Assembly (NCBI RefSeq): GCF_000733765.1
Contig: NZ_JPOG01000001.1
Location: 3,100,001-3,164,000, forward strand
Reading direction: 5' to 3'
Length of the DNA stretch: 64,000 nt
Source of the DNA: Algiphilus aromaticivorans DG1253
GTDB lineage: Bacteria > Pseudomonadota > Gammaproteobacteria > Nevskiales > Nevskiaceae
Below, piece by piece: positions 35,963 to 44,876 of this stretch. The notes under the pieces are model-generated. The model saw only the letters and a program-made list of their open reading frames with translations. It made no database searches and had not been told where the DNA came from. Both the position numbers and the translations under genes were made by a program. Within the stretch, counting starts at the first letter, position 1. Each line of letters begins with the position of its first letter.

Positions 35963-36648
35963 CGCGGCGCGGGGCGCCCGGCGGCGAGCAGCTCCTCATC
36001 GGGCTCGTCGCCGGGCAGGCGCTCCGGCTCGCCGACAAAGCGTGGCTCGGTGCGCAGCACGAAGAGGTCGAGAATCGCCTTGACGCGCGCGAAGACTTCA
36101 CGCACCGGATGACGGTTCTTTGTGCCCGGCGCGATATAGGCCACTGCCGGCACCTCCATCTTGCGCGCCAGAAAGACCGCCCGATAGGTGTGGTACTTCT
36201 GCGTGATCAGCGTGAAGCGCTCCAGCCCGAAGACGCGCTTGGCGCGCGCCACCGAATCGAAGGTCCGGAAGCCGGCGAAGTCCATGGTCAGCGCGTCCTG
36301 CGGCACACCGGCCTTGACCAGCTCCTGCCACATGCGGCGCGGCTCGTTGTAGGTCGCGTCCGGGTTGGCGCCCGAGACGATGATGTGCCGGATCTTGCCG
36401 GCCTCGAAGAGCTTGACCGCGGCCTCGATGCGCCCGGCGAAATCGGCGCTGCGCCCACCGCCGCGCACGTAGGGGCTGGTACCGAGCACGATGCCGACAC
36501 GGTTCTCGGGCAGCAGGCCGATGTTGTCGTGGATGTAGGAATCGGTGCTGTTGATGACCCAACGGTTGCCCAGCAGCACGAGGAGCGCGAAGGCGAGAAA
36601 GCCGAGCGGCAGCCAGCGCTTGAACAGTCTCTTGGCACGCAGGGTCAT
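35959..36648 (-). CDS. sanA: SanA/YdcF-type DUF218 membrane protein
   Basis: 229 residues from the ATG at 36648. One N-terminal membrane helix (LGFLAFALLVLLG) followed by the DUF218 domain: VGIVLGTSPYVRGGG, HIIVSGANPDATYNEPRRMW, FAGFRTFDSVARAK and ITQKYHTYRAVFLAR. SanA affects envelope permeability and vancomycin sensitivity in enterics. Its stop overlaps that of the convergent DUF1302 gene (the shared CTAG at 35959-35962). Confidence 0.88.
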   Translation of the reverse strand: MTLRAKRLFKRWLPLGFLAFALLVLLGNRWVINSTDSYIHDNIGLLPENRVGIVLGTSPYVRGGGRSADFAGRIEAAVKLFEAGKIRHIIVSGANPDATYNEPRRMWQELVKAGVPQDALTMDFAGFRTFDSVARAKRVFGLERFTLITQKYHTYRAVFLARKMEVPAVAYIAPGTKNRHPVREVFARVKAILDLFVLRTEPRFVGEPERLPGDEPDEELLAAGRPAPR

Positions 36649-36760
36649 GTTCGGCCGGGCTCCTCTGCTCGCGGGACGGTGTGCTTCGGCGCGCAGCACG
36701 AGACCGGCGAATGCCGCCCGGGCTCGGACGCTGCGTGTCGCGACAACTTGCCGTGCAATC

Positions 36761-37939
36761 TTACTTGGTCAGGCGCCGCATGGCGGCGTCGAGACCTGTC
36801 AGCGTCAGCGGGAACATGCGGTCGTCGCCGATGAGCTGGCGCGTGATCTGCACCGACTGCGAGTACTCCCACTGCGACTCCGACTCGGGGTTGAGCCAGA
36901 CGAGGTGACTGTAGGTATCGATCAGCCGCTGCATCCACGCCGCCCCGGCTTCTTCGTTCCAGTGCTCGACGCTGCCCCCCGGATGCGTGATCTCGTAGGG
37001 CGCCATCATGGCGTCGCCGACGACAATGACCTTGTAGTCCGGCGGGAAACGGTGCAGCACATCGAAGGTACTGATGCGCTCGGCGTGCCGTCGGCGATTG
37101 TCCTTCCACACGGACTCGTAGAGGAAGTTGTGGAAGTAGAAGTACTCCAGATGCTTGAACTCGGTGTGTGCCGCCGAGAACAGCTCCTCGCAGACGCGCA
37201 CATGCGGGTCCATGGAGCCCCCGACATCGAGGAAGAGCAGTACCTTCACGGCATTGTGGCGCTCCGGCACCATCTTCAGATCGAGATAGCCGGCATTGCG
37301 CGCCGTGCTGCGAATGGTGTCGTCGATATCGAGCTGGTCGGCCGCGCCCTCGCGCGCGAACCGACGCAGGCGGCGCAGCGCCACCTTGATGTTGCGCGTG
37401 CCGAGTTCGAGGTTGCTGTCCAGATTGGCGAACTCGCGCTTCTCCCAGACCTTGGCGGCGCGCTTCTGGCCGCCTGCGCCGCCGATGCGCACGCCTTCCG
37501 GGTTGTAGCCGCCGTGGCCGAAGGGCGAGGTACCGCCCGTGCCGATCCACTTGTTGCCCCCCTCGTGGCGTTCGGTCTGCTCCTCCAGGCGCTTCTTCAG
37601 CTCCTCCATGAGCTTGTCCAGCCCGCCCATGGCCTGGGCCTTGGCCATTTCCTCGGCGGTGAAGTGCTTCTCGGCCATCTTGCGCAGCCAGTCGTCGGGA
37701 ATCTCGCCGAAGAGCTCCTCGCCGGCAGCCTGCACACCCTCGAAATAGGCAGCGAAGGCGCGGTCGAAGCGGTCGAACTGCGATTCGTCCTTGACCAGCG
37801 CGGCGCGCGAAAGATGGTAGAAATCGTCCACATTGAAGACGACCAGCCGCTCGGACATCGCCTCCAGGAGCATTAGGAACTCGGAGAGCGAGGGCTTGAG
37901 GCCGGCGTCGCGTAGCGCGAAGAAGAAGCTGAACAGCAT
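36761..37939 (-). CDS. VWA domain protein (CoxE-like)
   Basis: 392 residues from the ATG at 37939. A helical N-terminal half is followed by a von Willebrand A domain with MIDAS motif FLDVGGSMD. The family is usually encoded next to a MoxR-type AAA ATPase and acts with it in metal insertion or complex remodelling. Here that ATPase (50453-51295) is 13 kb away. Divergent from the glycosylase gene with only 9 bp between start codons. Confidence 0.88.
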   Translation of the reverse strand: MLFSFFFALRDAGLKPSLSEFLMLLEAMSERLVVFNVDDFYHLSRAALVKDESQFDRFDRAFAAYFEGVQAAGEELFGEIPDDWLRKMAEKHFTAEEMAKAQAMGGLDKLMEELKKRLEEQTERHEGGNKWIGTGGTSPFGHGGYNPEGVRIGGAGGQKRAAKVWEKREFANLDSNLELGTRNIKVALRRLRRFAREGAADQLDIDDTIRSTARNAGYLDLKMVPERHNAVKVLLFLDVGGSMDPHVRVCEELFSAAHTEFKHLEYFYFHNFLYESVWKDNRRRHAERISTFDVLHRFPPDYKVIVVGDAMMAPYEITHPGGSVEHWNEEAGAAWMQRLIDTYSHLVWLNPESESQWEYSQSVQITRQLIGDDRMFPLTLTGLDAAMRRLTK

Positions 37940-37948
37940 GGGAGCCTG

Positions 37949-38599
37949 ATGGATCAGCGGGATCAAAGTGTATCGGCTCGCCGGGGGCCACCGCATGCGG
38001 TGGCGCAGGCGCATCTGGTGGCAGCCGACGAAGTGATGGCCGACCTGATTGCACGGCTGGGCGACTGCACGCTGTGGCATACGCCGCGCGAAGCCTTTCC
38101 AACGCTGTGCAGCGCCATCATCGGCCAGCAGATCTCGACGCGCGCCGCGGCCACGGTCGAGGCGCGCCTGCGCGAAGCGCTGGGCGGGCAGCTCGAAGCG
38201 CGGGCGCTGCTGCGCGCCGACGAGGCCACACTGCGTGGCGCCGGCCTGTCCACCGCCAAGGCGCGCTACCTGCGCGCGCTGGCCGAAGCCCGGGACACGG
38301 TCACCGTCGATGCGCTGCAGCCGCTGGACGACGCGGCGGCGACGAAGCAGCTCACCGCCATCCACGGCATCGGTCCCTGGACGGCGGAGATGTTCCTGAT
38401 CTTCGTGCTGCAGCGCCCGGATGTCTTCTCCATGGGTGACGTCGGCCTGCGCAACATGATCAACCGCCTCTACGCCGGCGGCGCCAAGCTCGACGCGCGC
38501 GCCACGCGCGCCATCACCGAGCGCTGGGCGCCCTGGCGCTCCATCGCCTGCTGGTATCTGTGGCGGCTCACCGACGGCGACGACGGCGTGTGGCAGTAG
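37949..38599 (+). CDS. DNA-3-methyladenine glycosylase (AlkA-type)
   Basis: 216 residues. The HhH-GPD fold is clear: FPTLCSAIIGQQISTRAA, the hairpin LTAIHGIGPWTAEMFLIF, and the catalytic Asp in FSMGDVGLRN. It removes alkylated bases from DNA. It lacks the N-terminal domain of E. coli AlkA, as in the shorter AlkA/MAG family. GGGAG lies just before the ATG. Confidence 0.92.
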   Translation: MDQRDQSVSARRGPPHAVAQAHLVAADEVMADLIARLGDCTLWHTPREAFPTLCSAIIGQQISTRAAATVEARLREALGGQLEARALLRADEATLRGAGLSTAKARYLRALAEARDTVTVDALQPLDDAAATKQLTAIHGIGPWTAEMFLIFVLQRPDVFSMGDVGLRNMINRLYAGGAKLDARATRAITERWAPWRSIACWYLWRLTDGDDGVWQ

Positions 38600-38649
38600 C
38601 CGGCTTGCGGCGCTAGCATCGGGGACCAGACAGCAGCGGAGCGCAGCGC

Positions 38650-38916
38650 ATGGCGGGCGGCTGGACCAACGACGGCGCGGTACAGGATCAGATCGACGAT
38701 TCGGTCTCCGATGCTGTCGAGCGCGCGCGCAGCCAGCTGGGCAACGGCGCAGCCCGCAGCCACTGCGAGGAATGCGGCGAGCCGATCCCCGAGGCCCGGC
38801 GCCGTGCCGTGCCCGGCGCCCGCTGCTGCATCGCCTGCCAGGCTGAACGCGACGCGCGCCGTGATGGCGCCGGCGGCGTCAACCGGCGCGCCAGCAAGGA
38901 CAGCCTGCTGCGCTGA
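38650..38916 (+). CDS. DksA/TraR-type zinc finger protein
   Basis: 88 residues with the C4 zinc finger CEECGEPIPEARR and CCIACQAERDARR. This is the short YbiI/TraR-like form without the DksA coiled coil. TraR-type proteins bind RNA polymerase; the function of the short chromosomal members is uncertain. Confidence 0.88.
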   Translation: MAGGWTNDGAVQDQIDDSVSDAVERARSQLGNGAARSHCEECGEPIPEARRRAVPGARCCIACQAERDARRDGAGGVNRRASKDSLLR

Positions 38917-38925
38917 GGCGGCGTA

Positions 38926-39069
38926 TCAGCCGACGAGACCGAGAACGCCGTTGACGATCAGATAGCCGGCAACGATGTAGTTGAGCAGCCGCGGCATGGC
39001 GAGGATGGCGATGCCGGCGGCGAGCGAGACGACCGGCACGAGCGTGGCGGCGGAAATGGTAAGTGTCAT
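38926..39069 (-). CDS. DUF3096 small membrane protein
   Basis: 47 residues: two hydrophobic helices with little else (AATLVPVVSLAAGIAILAMP and LNYIVAGYLIVNGVLGLVG), the DUF3096 pattern. Function unknown. The frame is open upstream, but the DUF3096 family starts at this ATG. Confidence 0.82.
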   Translation of the reverse strand: MTLTISAATLVPVVSLAAGIAILAMPRLLNYIVAGYLIVNGVLGLVG

Positions 39070-39167
39070 GGCAGTCTTCTTTGAAGTGGTCTGCAAAGAA
39101 TGGTTGCTGGCCACCGCGCACGCAACGCCAGCGCGTCCGCCGCCTGCGCACCGTCCAGGAGAGGGCT

Positions 39168-40073
39168 TCAGCGTTGCGCGTCGAAGAAGCGCATCAGCGC
39201 ACGCGCACCGGATTCGGGAAGCTCGGCCTGCCAGAAATGGCCAGCGAAGGGCAGCAGCTCGGGCCGGGCGTCGTCGCCGCCCAGATCCTGTGCGAGGCGC
39301 ACCGCCCAGGACACGGGCAGGAAGCGGTCCTGCGCGGCCCACAGCACGTGTGCCGGCTTGTCCCAGGCGCGCAGGGTCGCTTCGGCCTCGATGGTGTAGC
39401 GCGCCGATTGCGCAGTGACGTAGCCGATCCAGGCATCCAGCGCCGGCCCGCCTTCGTCCAGCGCACGAAACCAATCGCGCTTCAGGGCCTGCGGGATACT
39501 GCCGCGGAAGACCGTCCAGGGCAGCACCATGCCCAACGTTGCCTGCATCAAGCGCAAACGGGACAGCCACGGCACCCAGCCCCAGCGACCGAGCACAGCG
39601 GAAAAATCAATGACCGGCACCGGCCAGTTGTCGTAGCAGACGCAGTTGGTGAAGGCCACAGCTGGCACGCGCGCACCAAACCTGCGCAGGAATTCCATGC
39701 CATGCGAGCCGCCCTGGTCGTGGAAGACGGCGAAGCTCTCGTCGATGCCGAGATGGTCGAGCAGCTCGGCCAGCATCGCCGCCTGCCCAGGGCTGGCCTG
39801 GTCGGCGCCGGCTGCGGGCATCGATTGCCCCAGGCCCAGCAGATCGGGAGCGATGCAGTCGTAATGCTGGCCGAGGATGCCCATGAGCGGCTCCCACAAC
39901 CGCGACGAGGTCGGTATCCCGTGCACGAGCAGCAGCGGCGGGCCGCTGCCGTGACGCAGATAGGCGACCCGACCGCAGTCCAGATCGGCGAACTGACGGG
40001 GCAGCGAGCCCCAGGGCAGCGGTGGCGGCTCGGGTGCGAGCGCGCGTTCCGGCGCACGACGACGGGTCAGCAT
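39168..40073 (-). CDS. alpha/beta hydrolase, haloalkane dehalogenase-like
   Basis: 301 residues from the ATG at 40073 with GAGGAG upstream. LLVHGIPTSSRLWEPLM oxyanion motif, nucleophile elbow VFHDQGGSHGMEF with Asp, and a C-terminal His in FAGHFWQAELP. Asp nucleophile and HGxP motif are dehalogenase-like, but the halide-binding Trp after the nucleophile is replaced by Gln, so true dehalogenation is doubtful. Divergent from the desaturase operon. Confidence 0.82.
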   Translation of the reverse strand: MLTRRRAPERALAPEPPPLPWGSLPRQFADLDCGRVAYLRHGSGPPLLLVHGIPTSSRLWEPLMGILGQHYDCIAPDLLGLGQSMPAAGADQASPGQAAMLAELLDHLGIDESFAVFHDQGGSHGMEFLRRFGARVPAVAFTNCVCYDNWPVPVIDFSAVLGRWGWVPWLSRLRLMQATLGMVLPWTVFRGSIPQALKRDWFRALDEGGPALDAWIGYVTAQSARYTIEAEATLRAWDKPAHVLWAAQDRFLPVSWAVRLAQDLGGDDARPELLPFAGHFWQAELPESGARALMRFFDAQR

Positions 40074-40146
40074 GGGGTGCTCCTCAAGGCTAGCGGAGCC
40101 CACATTGTGGCCGCAGCGTCGCGCCAGCACAGCTACCCGGGCGGGT

Positions 40147-40164
40147 TGTGAACACTTGTTGACA
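40147..40164. promoter_or_regulatory. operator 1 of the desaturase operon
   Basis: TGTGAACACTTGTTGACA, an imperfect 18-bp palindrome (7 of 9 pairs) that contains the -35 box TTGACA (40159-40164). Its end arms match operator 2. Confidence 0.55.
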
Positions 40165-40187
40165 TCCGGAGTCGGCGCGGCTAGGGT
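40159..40187 (+). promoter_or_regulatory. sigma-70 promoter of the desaturase operon
   Basis: Consensus -35 TTGACA (40159-40164), 17-bp spacer, -10 TAGGGT (40182-40187). It is bracketed by the two palindromes, an arrangement suited to strong repression. Confidence 0.6.
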
Positions 40188-40204
40188 GTGCACATATGTT
40201 CACA
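40187..40204. promoter_or_regulatory. operator 2 of the desaturase operon
   Basis: TGTGCACATATGTTCACA, palindromic at 8 of 9 pairs, placed over the expected transcription start. Its centre lies 40 bp from that of operator 1, on nearly the same DNA face. A DesT-like TetR repressor that senses acyl-CoA is the obvious candidate; none is encoded next door. Confidence 0.6.
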
Positions 40205-40219
40205 ACCGGAACCACGAAC

Positions 40220-41335
40220 ATGCCCGCATTCGCCACACCTCAGAACGCCCAGCGCCGGCTGCAGCCGATCCTTCGCTCGAAGTTGATCGCGCGGCTGACA
40301 ACGCCGCACGGCGTCGACCGCTATCTGGAGCAGATCGACCCGCTGTGGTCGGCCTTCGAGACGCGCGCCCGCGTCACAGAGGTTACCCGTCAGACGGCGG
40401 ATACCGTCACCCTGCGCCTGCAGCCCAACGCCAACTGGCAAGGCTTCGTGCCGGGCCAGTATCTGCAGCTGAGCGTGGACATCGACGGTCGCCGCTACAC
40501 GCGCTGCTTCTCGCCGGCCAACTCCTGCCACGCCAAGGACGGCCACATCGAGCTGACCGCGCGTATCAACCCGGAGGGCACACTCACGCGCCACCTGCGC
40601 GACCACGCCCACGCCGGCATGATCGTTGGGCTGTCGCAGGCCGCCGGCGACTTCGCACTGCCCGCGCAACGCCCCGAGCGCATTCTGCTGATCAGCGGCG
40701 GCAGCGGCATCACGCCGGTGATGAGCATGCTGCGTAGCCTCTGCGACGAGGGCCACCGCGGCCCGATCACCTTCCTGCACTACGCACGCAGCAAAGAGGA
40801 CCAGCTCTACACCGAGGAGCTCGAGCAGTTGGCTGCGCGCCACGCCAACGTCACGCTGCTGCGCAGCTACGAGCAGGGCGCCGGCGAGCTGTACGGGCGT
40901 TTCTCGCGCGAGCAGCTCGAGTCGGCCGCGCCGGACTATGCCGATGCCACGACCTTCCTCTGCGGCCCGCCGCCGATGATGGCCGCGGTCGAGGCCGTCT
41001 GGGCCGCCGATGGCCTCAACGCCCAACTGCACCGCGAGCGCTTCGTCGTCGCCGCCTCGGCGCCGGCGACCGCCGAGACCACCGGCGGCGAGCTGCGCTT
41101 CGTCCGCAGCGAGCGGCTGGCCGTCAGCGACGGCGCCACGCTGCTGGAGCAGGCCGAGGCCGCCGGGCTGCGCCCCGACTACGGCTGCCGGATGGGCATC
41201 TGCCACGCCTGCAGTTGCCGCAAGACGACAGGGCGCGTACGCGACATCCGCGACGGCCGCCTCAGCGGCGATGGCGAAGAAGACATTCAGCTCTGCGTGA
41301 GCCAACCGGTCGGCAGCGTGACGCTCGAACTCTGA
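40220..41335 (+). CDS. ferredoxin-type reductase for fatty acid desaturase (DesC-like)
   Basis: 371 residues from the ATG at 40220; an in-frame ATG at 40196 lies inside an operator and is less likely. FAD domain FVPGQYLQLSVDIDGRRYTR, NAD domain ISGGSGITPVMSMLRSL and FLCGPPPMM, then a C-terminal 2Fe-2S domain with CRMGICHACSC and a later Cys. It passes electrons from NAD(P)H to the downstream desaturase. The gene pair mirrors the desC-desB operon of Pseudomonas aeruginosa. Confidence 0.9.
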   Translation: MPAFATPQNAQRRLQPILRSKLIARLTTPHGVDRYLEQIDPLWSAFETRARVTEVTRQTADTVTLRLQPNANWQGFVPGQYLQLSVDIDGRRYTRCFSPANSCHAKDGHIELTARINPEGTLTRHLRDHAHAGMIVGLSQAAGDFALPAQRPERILLISGGSGITPVMSMLRSLCDEGHRGPITFLHYARSKEDQLYTEELEQLAARHANVTLLRSYEQGAGELYGRFSREQLESAAPDYADATTFLCGPPPMMAAVEAVWAADGLNAQLHRERFVVAASAPATAETTGGELRFVRSERLAVSDGATLLEQAEAAGLRPDYGCRMGICHACSCRKTTGRVRDIRDGRLSGDGEEDIQLCVSQPVGSVTLEL

Positions 41336-41379
41336 GCGCACGGCCGCCCCTTCACAACCTATTTCCGGAGATTGACCCC

Positions 41380-42489
41380 ATGAGTATCTACGACACCCTG
41401 AGCCCCAAGGACTTTGAAGCCATCGGCGCCGAGTTCGACGCCATCCGCGAGGATGTGCTCGCCGATCTGGGCAGCCGCGACGCGGACTACATCCGCGGCA
41501 TCATCAAGCGCCAGCGCCAGCTGGAGATCGGCGGTCGCGCGATGATGATGCTGCCGCCGACCTGGTTGGCGGGCATCGGCGCGCTGTCGGCCTCCAAGAT
41601 TCTCGACAACATGGAGATCGGCCACAACATCATGCACGGCCAGTACGACTGGATGAACGATCCGGCCGTCTCCTCGCGCCACTTCGACTGGGACACCGCC
41701 AACAGCGCGGAACAGTGGAAGCGTACGCACAACTACGAGCACCACACCTTCACCAACGTCGTCGGCCGTGACCACGACGTCGGCTACGGCCTGCTGCGCA
41801 TGTCCGAGGACCAGCCCTGGGAGCCGCGCTTTCTTTTCAATGCTCCGCTGGCGGTGATCCTGCACCTCTTCTTCCAACACTTCGTGGCCATCCAGAACCT
41901 CAAGCTTGAGGACTACCTGGTCTACAAGACGAAGACCCGCGCCGAGCTGCGCGAGGAATTCCGGCCGATGTGGAAGAAGATGCGCAAGCAGCTGGCCAAG
42001 GACTACGCGCTGTTCCCGGCGCTGGCCGGTCCGCTGGCGCCGCTGGTCTTCGTCGGCAACGTCGCGGCCAACGCCACGCGCAACGTCTGGGCCTGCGCGG
42101 TCATCTTCAACGGGCATTTCCCGGAGCAGGTCGAGCAGTTCGACGAATCGGTGGTCGACAACGAGACGCGCGGGCACTGGTACGTGCGTCAGCTGCTCGG
42201 CTCGGCCAACTTCGAGGGCAGCAAGCTCATGCACATCATGAGCGGCAACCTCAGCCACCAGATCGAGCACCATCTCTTCCCGGACCTGCCGGCACATCGC
42301 TACGCCGAGATCGCGCCGCGCGTGCGGGCGGTTTGCGAGCAGTATGGCCTGCCCTACAACACCGGCAGCTTCTGGAAGCAGACGGCCTCGACCTGGAAGC
42401 GCATCCTGCGCATGTCGCTGCCCAGCAAGCGCCAGCCGGAAGCCGCGCCGCAGCAGCCGGCAACGACCGAGGCCCGCCTGGCCGCCTGA
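41380..42489 (+). CDS. acyl-lipid/acyl-CoA fatty acid desaturase (DesB-like)
   Basis: 369 residues from the ATG at 41380 with CGGAG upstream. Three His boxes are intact: HNIMHG, HNYEHH and HQIEHH. This is the membrane di-iron desaturase family, expected to introduce a double bond into acyl chains. It has few long membrane helices in plain view. Co-transcribed with the reductase upstream (44 bp gap). Confidence 0.92.
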   Translation: MSIYDTLSPKDFEAIGAEFDAIREDVLADLGSRDADYIRGIIKRQRQLEIGGRAMMMLPPTWLAGIGALSASKILDNMEIGHNIMHGQYDWMNDPAVSSRHFDWDTANSAEQWKRTHNYEHHTFTNVVGRDHDVGYGLLRMSEDQPWEPRFLFNAPLAVILHLFFQHFVAIQNLKLEDYLVYKTKTRAELREEFRPMWKKMRKQLAKDYALFPALAGPLAPLVFVGNVAANATRNVWACAVIFNGHFPEQVEQFDESVVDNETRGHWYVRQLLGSANFEGSKLMHIMSGNLSHQIEHHLFPDLPAHRYAEIAPRVRAVCEQYGLPYNTGSFWKQTASTWKRILRMSLPSKRQPEAAPQQPATTEARLAA

Positions 42490-42542
42490 GACAGGCGGCG
42501 TCGCCCTTGCCGCGGCCGCCTGGCCGCGGCAGCCTGTAGGCC

Positions 42543-42719
42543 ATGAGCGAGAAAGAGCCCGAGCTTCCACCGCCACCGATCAAGCCGGACAGCAGCGAAT
42601 GCTGCAAGTCCGACTGCAGCCCCTGCATCCTGGAGCAGTACGAGGACGAGTTAGACCGCTGGAAGCAGGAAGTCGCCCGCATCAGGGCGCGCCACGCTGC
42701 CGACGATCAGTCGTCGTAG
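42543..42719 (+). CDS. oxidoreductase-like small Cys-rich protein
   Basis: 58 residues: Pro-rich start, then ECCKSDCSPCILEQYEDELDRW, the motif of the 'oxidoreductase-like' family (four Cys and a helical tail) found in many proteobacteria. The four Cys probably bind metal or form disulphides. It overlaps the 3' end of the convergent EAL gene by 13 bp. Confidence 0.8.
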   Translation: MSEKEPELPPPPIKPDSSECCKSDCSPCILEQYEDELDRWKQEVARIRARHAADDQSS

Positions 42720-43477
42720 ATGCCCTCAGGCAACTCCGCCAGCGAGCGGAATGCGGCCTTCGCGAAGTAGAAGCCCTGGAAGAGCTCGATGCCGAAGCCG
42801 CGCAGCGTGCGCAGCTCCTCGCGCGTCTCGATGCCTTCGGCAATCACCCGGATGCCGAGGTCACGGCAAACCTGCAGGATGCCCCGCACGATGGCCTGCC
42901 GCGTCGTATCGGCATCGATGCCGCGGACCAAGGCCATATCCAGCTTGATCAGATCGGTGTGCACCTCGGCGAGCAGATTCAACCCGGCGTAGCCGGCGCC
43001 GAAATCGTCGATGGCGGTCGTGAAGCCGCGCTTCTTGTAGTGCGTGACGATCTCGCGCAGATGCGGAACATCGTCGACGCGCTCGGCTTCGGTGATCTCG
43101 AACATGATGCGCTCGATCGGAAAGCCGTAGGCATCCGCCGCGTCCAGCGTGGTGCGGATGCAGCGCTCCGGCACGTAGACGGCATTGGGCATGAAGTTGA
43201 TGCTGAGCAGCGAGCGAATATCCAGCTCGGCGGCCAGCTGCACGGCCTTGACCCGGCAGCACTGATCGAATCGGTAGCGATTGGCGTCGTTGACATGGGC
43301 AAAGACGCTGCCTGCGGACTCGCCATTCAGCCCGCGCACAAGGGCCTCTTGCGCGAAGACTTCGCGTCGCTGCATATCGACGATGGGCTGAAAGGCCATG
43401 GCAAAATCGAAGCCGAGGTCAGCGCCCTTCAGGCACTCGCGGCAGCCCATATCACGGAAGTTCTGCTGTGGTTTCAT
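42707..43477 (-). CDS. stand-alone EAL-domain c-di-GMP phosphodiesterase
   Basis: 256 residues from the ATG at 43477. The start FAMAFQPIVDMQRREVFAQE has E-A-L at 44-46. All main active-site blocks are present: INFMPN, FEITE, IDDFGAGYAGL, IKLDM, IAEGIE and LFQGFYF. It should hydrolyse c-di-GMP. The short Cys-containing N-terminus (GCRECLKG) may be a metal or redox sensor. A longer N-terminal frame upstream has no coding character. Confidence 0.92.
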   Translation of the reverse strand: MKPQQNFRDMGCRECLKGADLGFDFAMAFQPIVDMQRREVFAQEALVRGLNGESAGSVFAHVNDANRYRFDQCCRVKAVQLAAELDIRSLLSINFMPNAVYVPERCIRTTLDAADAYGFPIERIMFEITEAERVDDVPHLREIVTHYKKRGFTTAIDDFGAGYAGLNLLAEVHTDLIKLDMALVRGIDADTTRQAIVRGILQVCRDLGIRVIAEGIETREELRTLRGFGIELFQGFYFAKAAFRSLAELPEGIYDD

Positions 43478-43625
43478 GCGGCCACTTCGTCCCCGGAAAT
43501 GCGCACGACCATAGCTGCCGCGCAGCGCAGGCCCTACCCTAGCAGTCGAGAGCAGAGGCGCGACACGGCGCCCGGTCCATTCCAGGCGCCACCGAGAAGC
43601 GCGCCGCGTCCCAGGAGCGCATCCA

Positions 43626-44468
43626 TTGGCTGAACCACAGAGCAGCACCGCCGCCTTCCGCATGAGCGACACCACCGCAGCCACCCGCGACGCAGCCACG
43701 CTGGTGCTGCTGCGCGAGGGTGACGACGGCCCCGAAGTACTGCTGCTCGAGCGACACCTGCGCTCGGATTTCGCCGGCGGCGCGCTGGTTTTTCCCGGCG
43801 GAACCGTCGATGCACCCGACCGCGCGTTGGCACCGGAACGCTGGAGTGGCCGCGAACCTTCCGCCTGGCAGGGGCTGCTCGGCGCCGACAGCCCGGAGGC
43901 GGCTCTGGGATTGATGGTGGCTGCCATCCGCGAAAGCTTCGAGGAAGCCAACATCCTGCTCGCGCGGCGCCGCGGCCAGCCGATCACCGACGCGGAACTG
44001 GCCAGCGCCTCCTTCGTAGAAGCGCGACGCCGTCTGAGCAGCCGCGAGGAGCGCTTCGACTGGCGCGAGTGGCTGGCCGCCGAAGAGCTGGTGCTCGACC
44101 TCGGGGCACTGGCGCCGTGGGCCTGGTGGGTGACACCGAAGGGGCCGCACAAGCGCTTCGACACACGCTTCTTCGTGGCCTCGCTGCCCGCGGACCAGTC
44201 AGGGCGCTGCGACGACGTCGAGACGACGGCGCTGCGCTGGATTTCTCCCGAGCAGGCGCTGGCCGCACAGCGCAAGGGTGAGGCCACGGTCATCTTTCCG
44301 ACGCGGCGCAATCTGGCCGCGCTGGCCCGCTACGACAGCGCCGCGGCAATCTGGCGCACGGCCGACGCCGGCGACAGCGATATGCGCCGCATCGAGCCGG
44401 AGGTCGTCATGGTCGACGACGAGCCGCGCGTGCTGCACCCCGACGACAACGACCCCGAAGCCGTCTGA
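43626..44468 (+). CDS. Nudix hydrolase (NUDT7/19-like)
   Basis: 280 residues from a TTG with AGGAG 8 bases upstream; an ATG at 43662 is an alternative. Nudix core: GGALVFPGGTVDAP followed by AAIRESFEEANILLA, the REx2EExG-like box. NUDT7/NUDT19 relatives cleave CoA or CoA esters. The next gene codes for an acyl-CoA binding protein, which fits CoA metabolism. Confidence 0.85.
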   Translation: MAEPQSSTAAFRMSDTTAATRDAATLVLLREGDDGPEVLLLERHLRSDFAGGALVFPGGTVDAPDRALAPERWSGREPSAWQGLLGADSPEAALGLMVAAIRESFEEANILLARRRGQPITDAELASASFVEARRRLSSREERFDWREWLAAEELVLDLGALAPWAWWVTPKGPHKRFDTRFFVASLPADQSGRCDDVETTALRWISPEQALAAQRKGEATVIFPTRRNLAALARYDSAAAIWRTADAGDSDMRRIEPEVVMVDDEPRVLHPDDNDPEAV

Positions 44469-44560
44469 ACCGCCGCCCGCTATAGCGACTGCGGAACAAC
44501 GGGCTTCGCGACCACGCCGCGTCCGCCACAATTGCACCAAGTTCACCGAGGGTATTCGTA

Positions 44561-44839
44561 GTGAGCAATCTGGAAACGCGATTCCGGGAGGCCGTCGAGG
44601 AGGTACGCAACGCGCCCAGCGACGGCCCCTACAAGCCGAGCAACGACGACAAGCTGCGCATGTACGCGCTCTACCGTCAGGCCACCGATGGCGACGTGCA
44701 GGGCAAGCGCCCCGGCATGCTCAATGTCATCGAGCGCGCTAAGTACAACGCCTGGGCGGCGATGCAGGGCACGCCGCGCGACGAAGCGATGCAGCGCTAC
44801 GTCGACGAAGTCGAGGCCGTGCGCAAGCAATACGGCTGA
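44561..44839 (+). CDS. acyl-CoA binding protein (ACBP)
   Basis: 92 residues from a GTG. The ACBP signature is unmistakable: FREAVEEVRN, KPSNDDKLRMYALYRQATDG, NVIERAKYNAWAAMQGTPRD and the Y-V-x-x-V end. It binds long-chain acyl-CoA with a four-helix bundle. It is common in eukaryotes and patchy in bacteria. It follows the Nudix gene by 92 bp. Confidence 0.93.
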   Translation: MSNLETRFREAVEEVRNAPSDGPYKPSNDDKLRMYALYRQATDGDVQGKRPGMLNVIERAKYNAWAAMQGTPRDEAMQRYVDEVEAVRKQYG

Positions 44840-44876
44840 ACAAGCGAAAGCGGCGGATCGCCGCGCAGCGCCACAC

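Noticed and set aside
39168-40073. Firm call of haloalkane dehalogenase
   Set aside because: The residue after the nucleophile Asp is Gln rather than Trp, so only a family-level hydrolase call is kept.
40196-40219. Upstream ATG for the DesC-like reductase
   Set aside because: It lies within the palindromic operator at the expected transcription start, so the transcript would begin at or after it.
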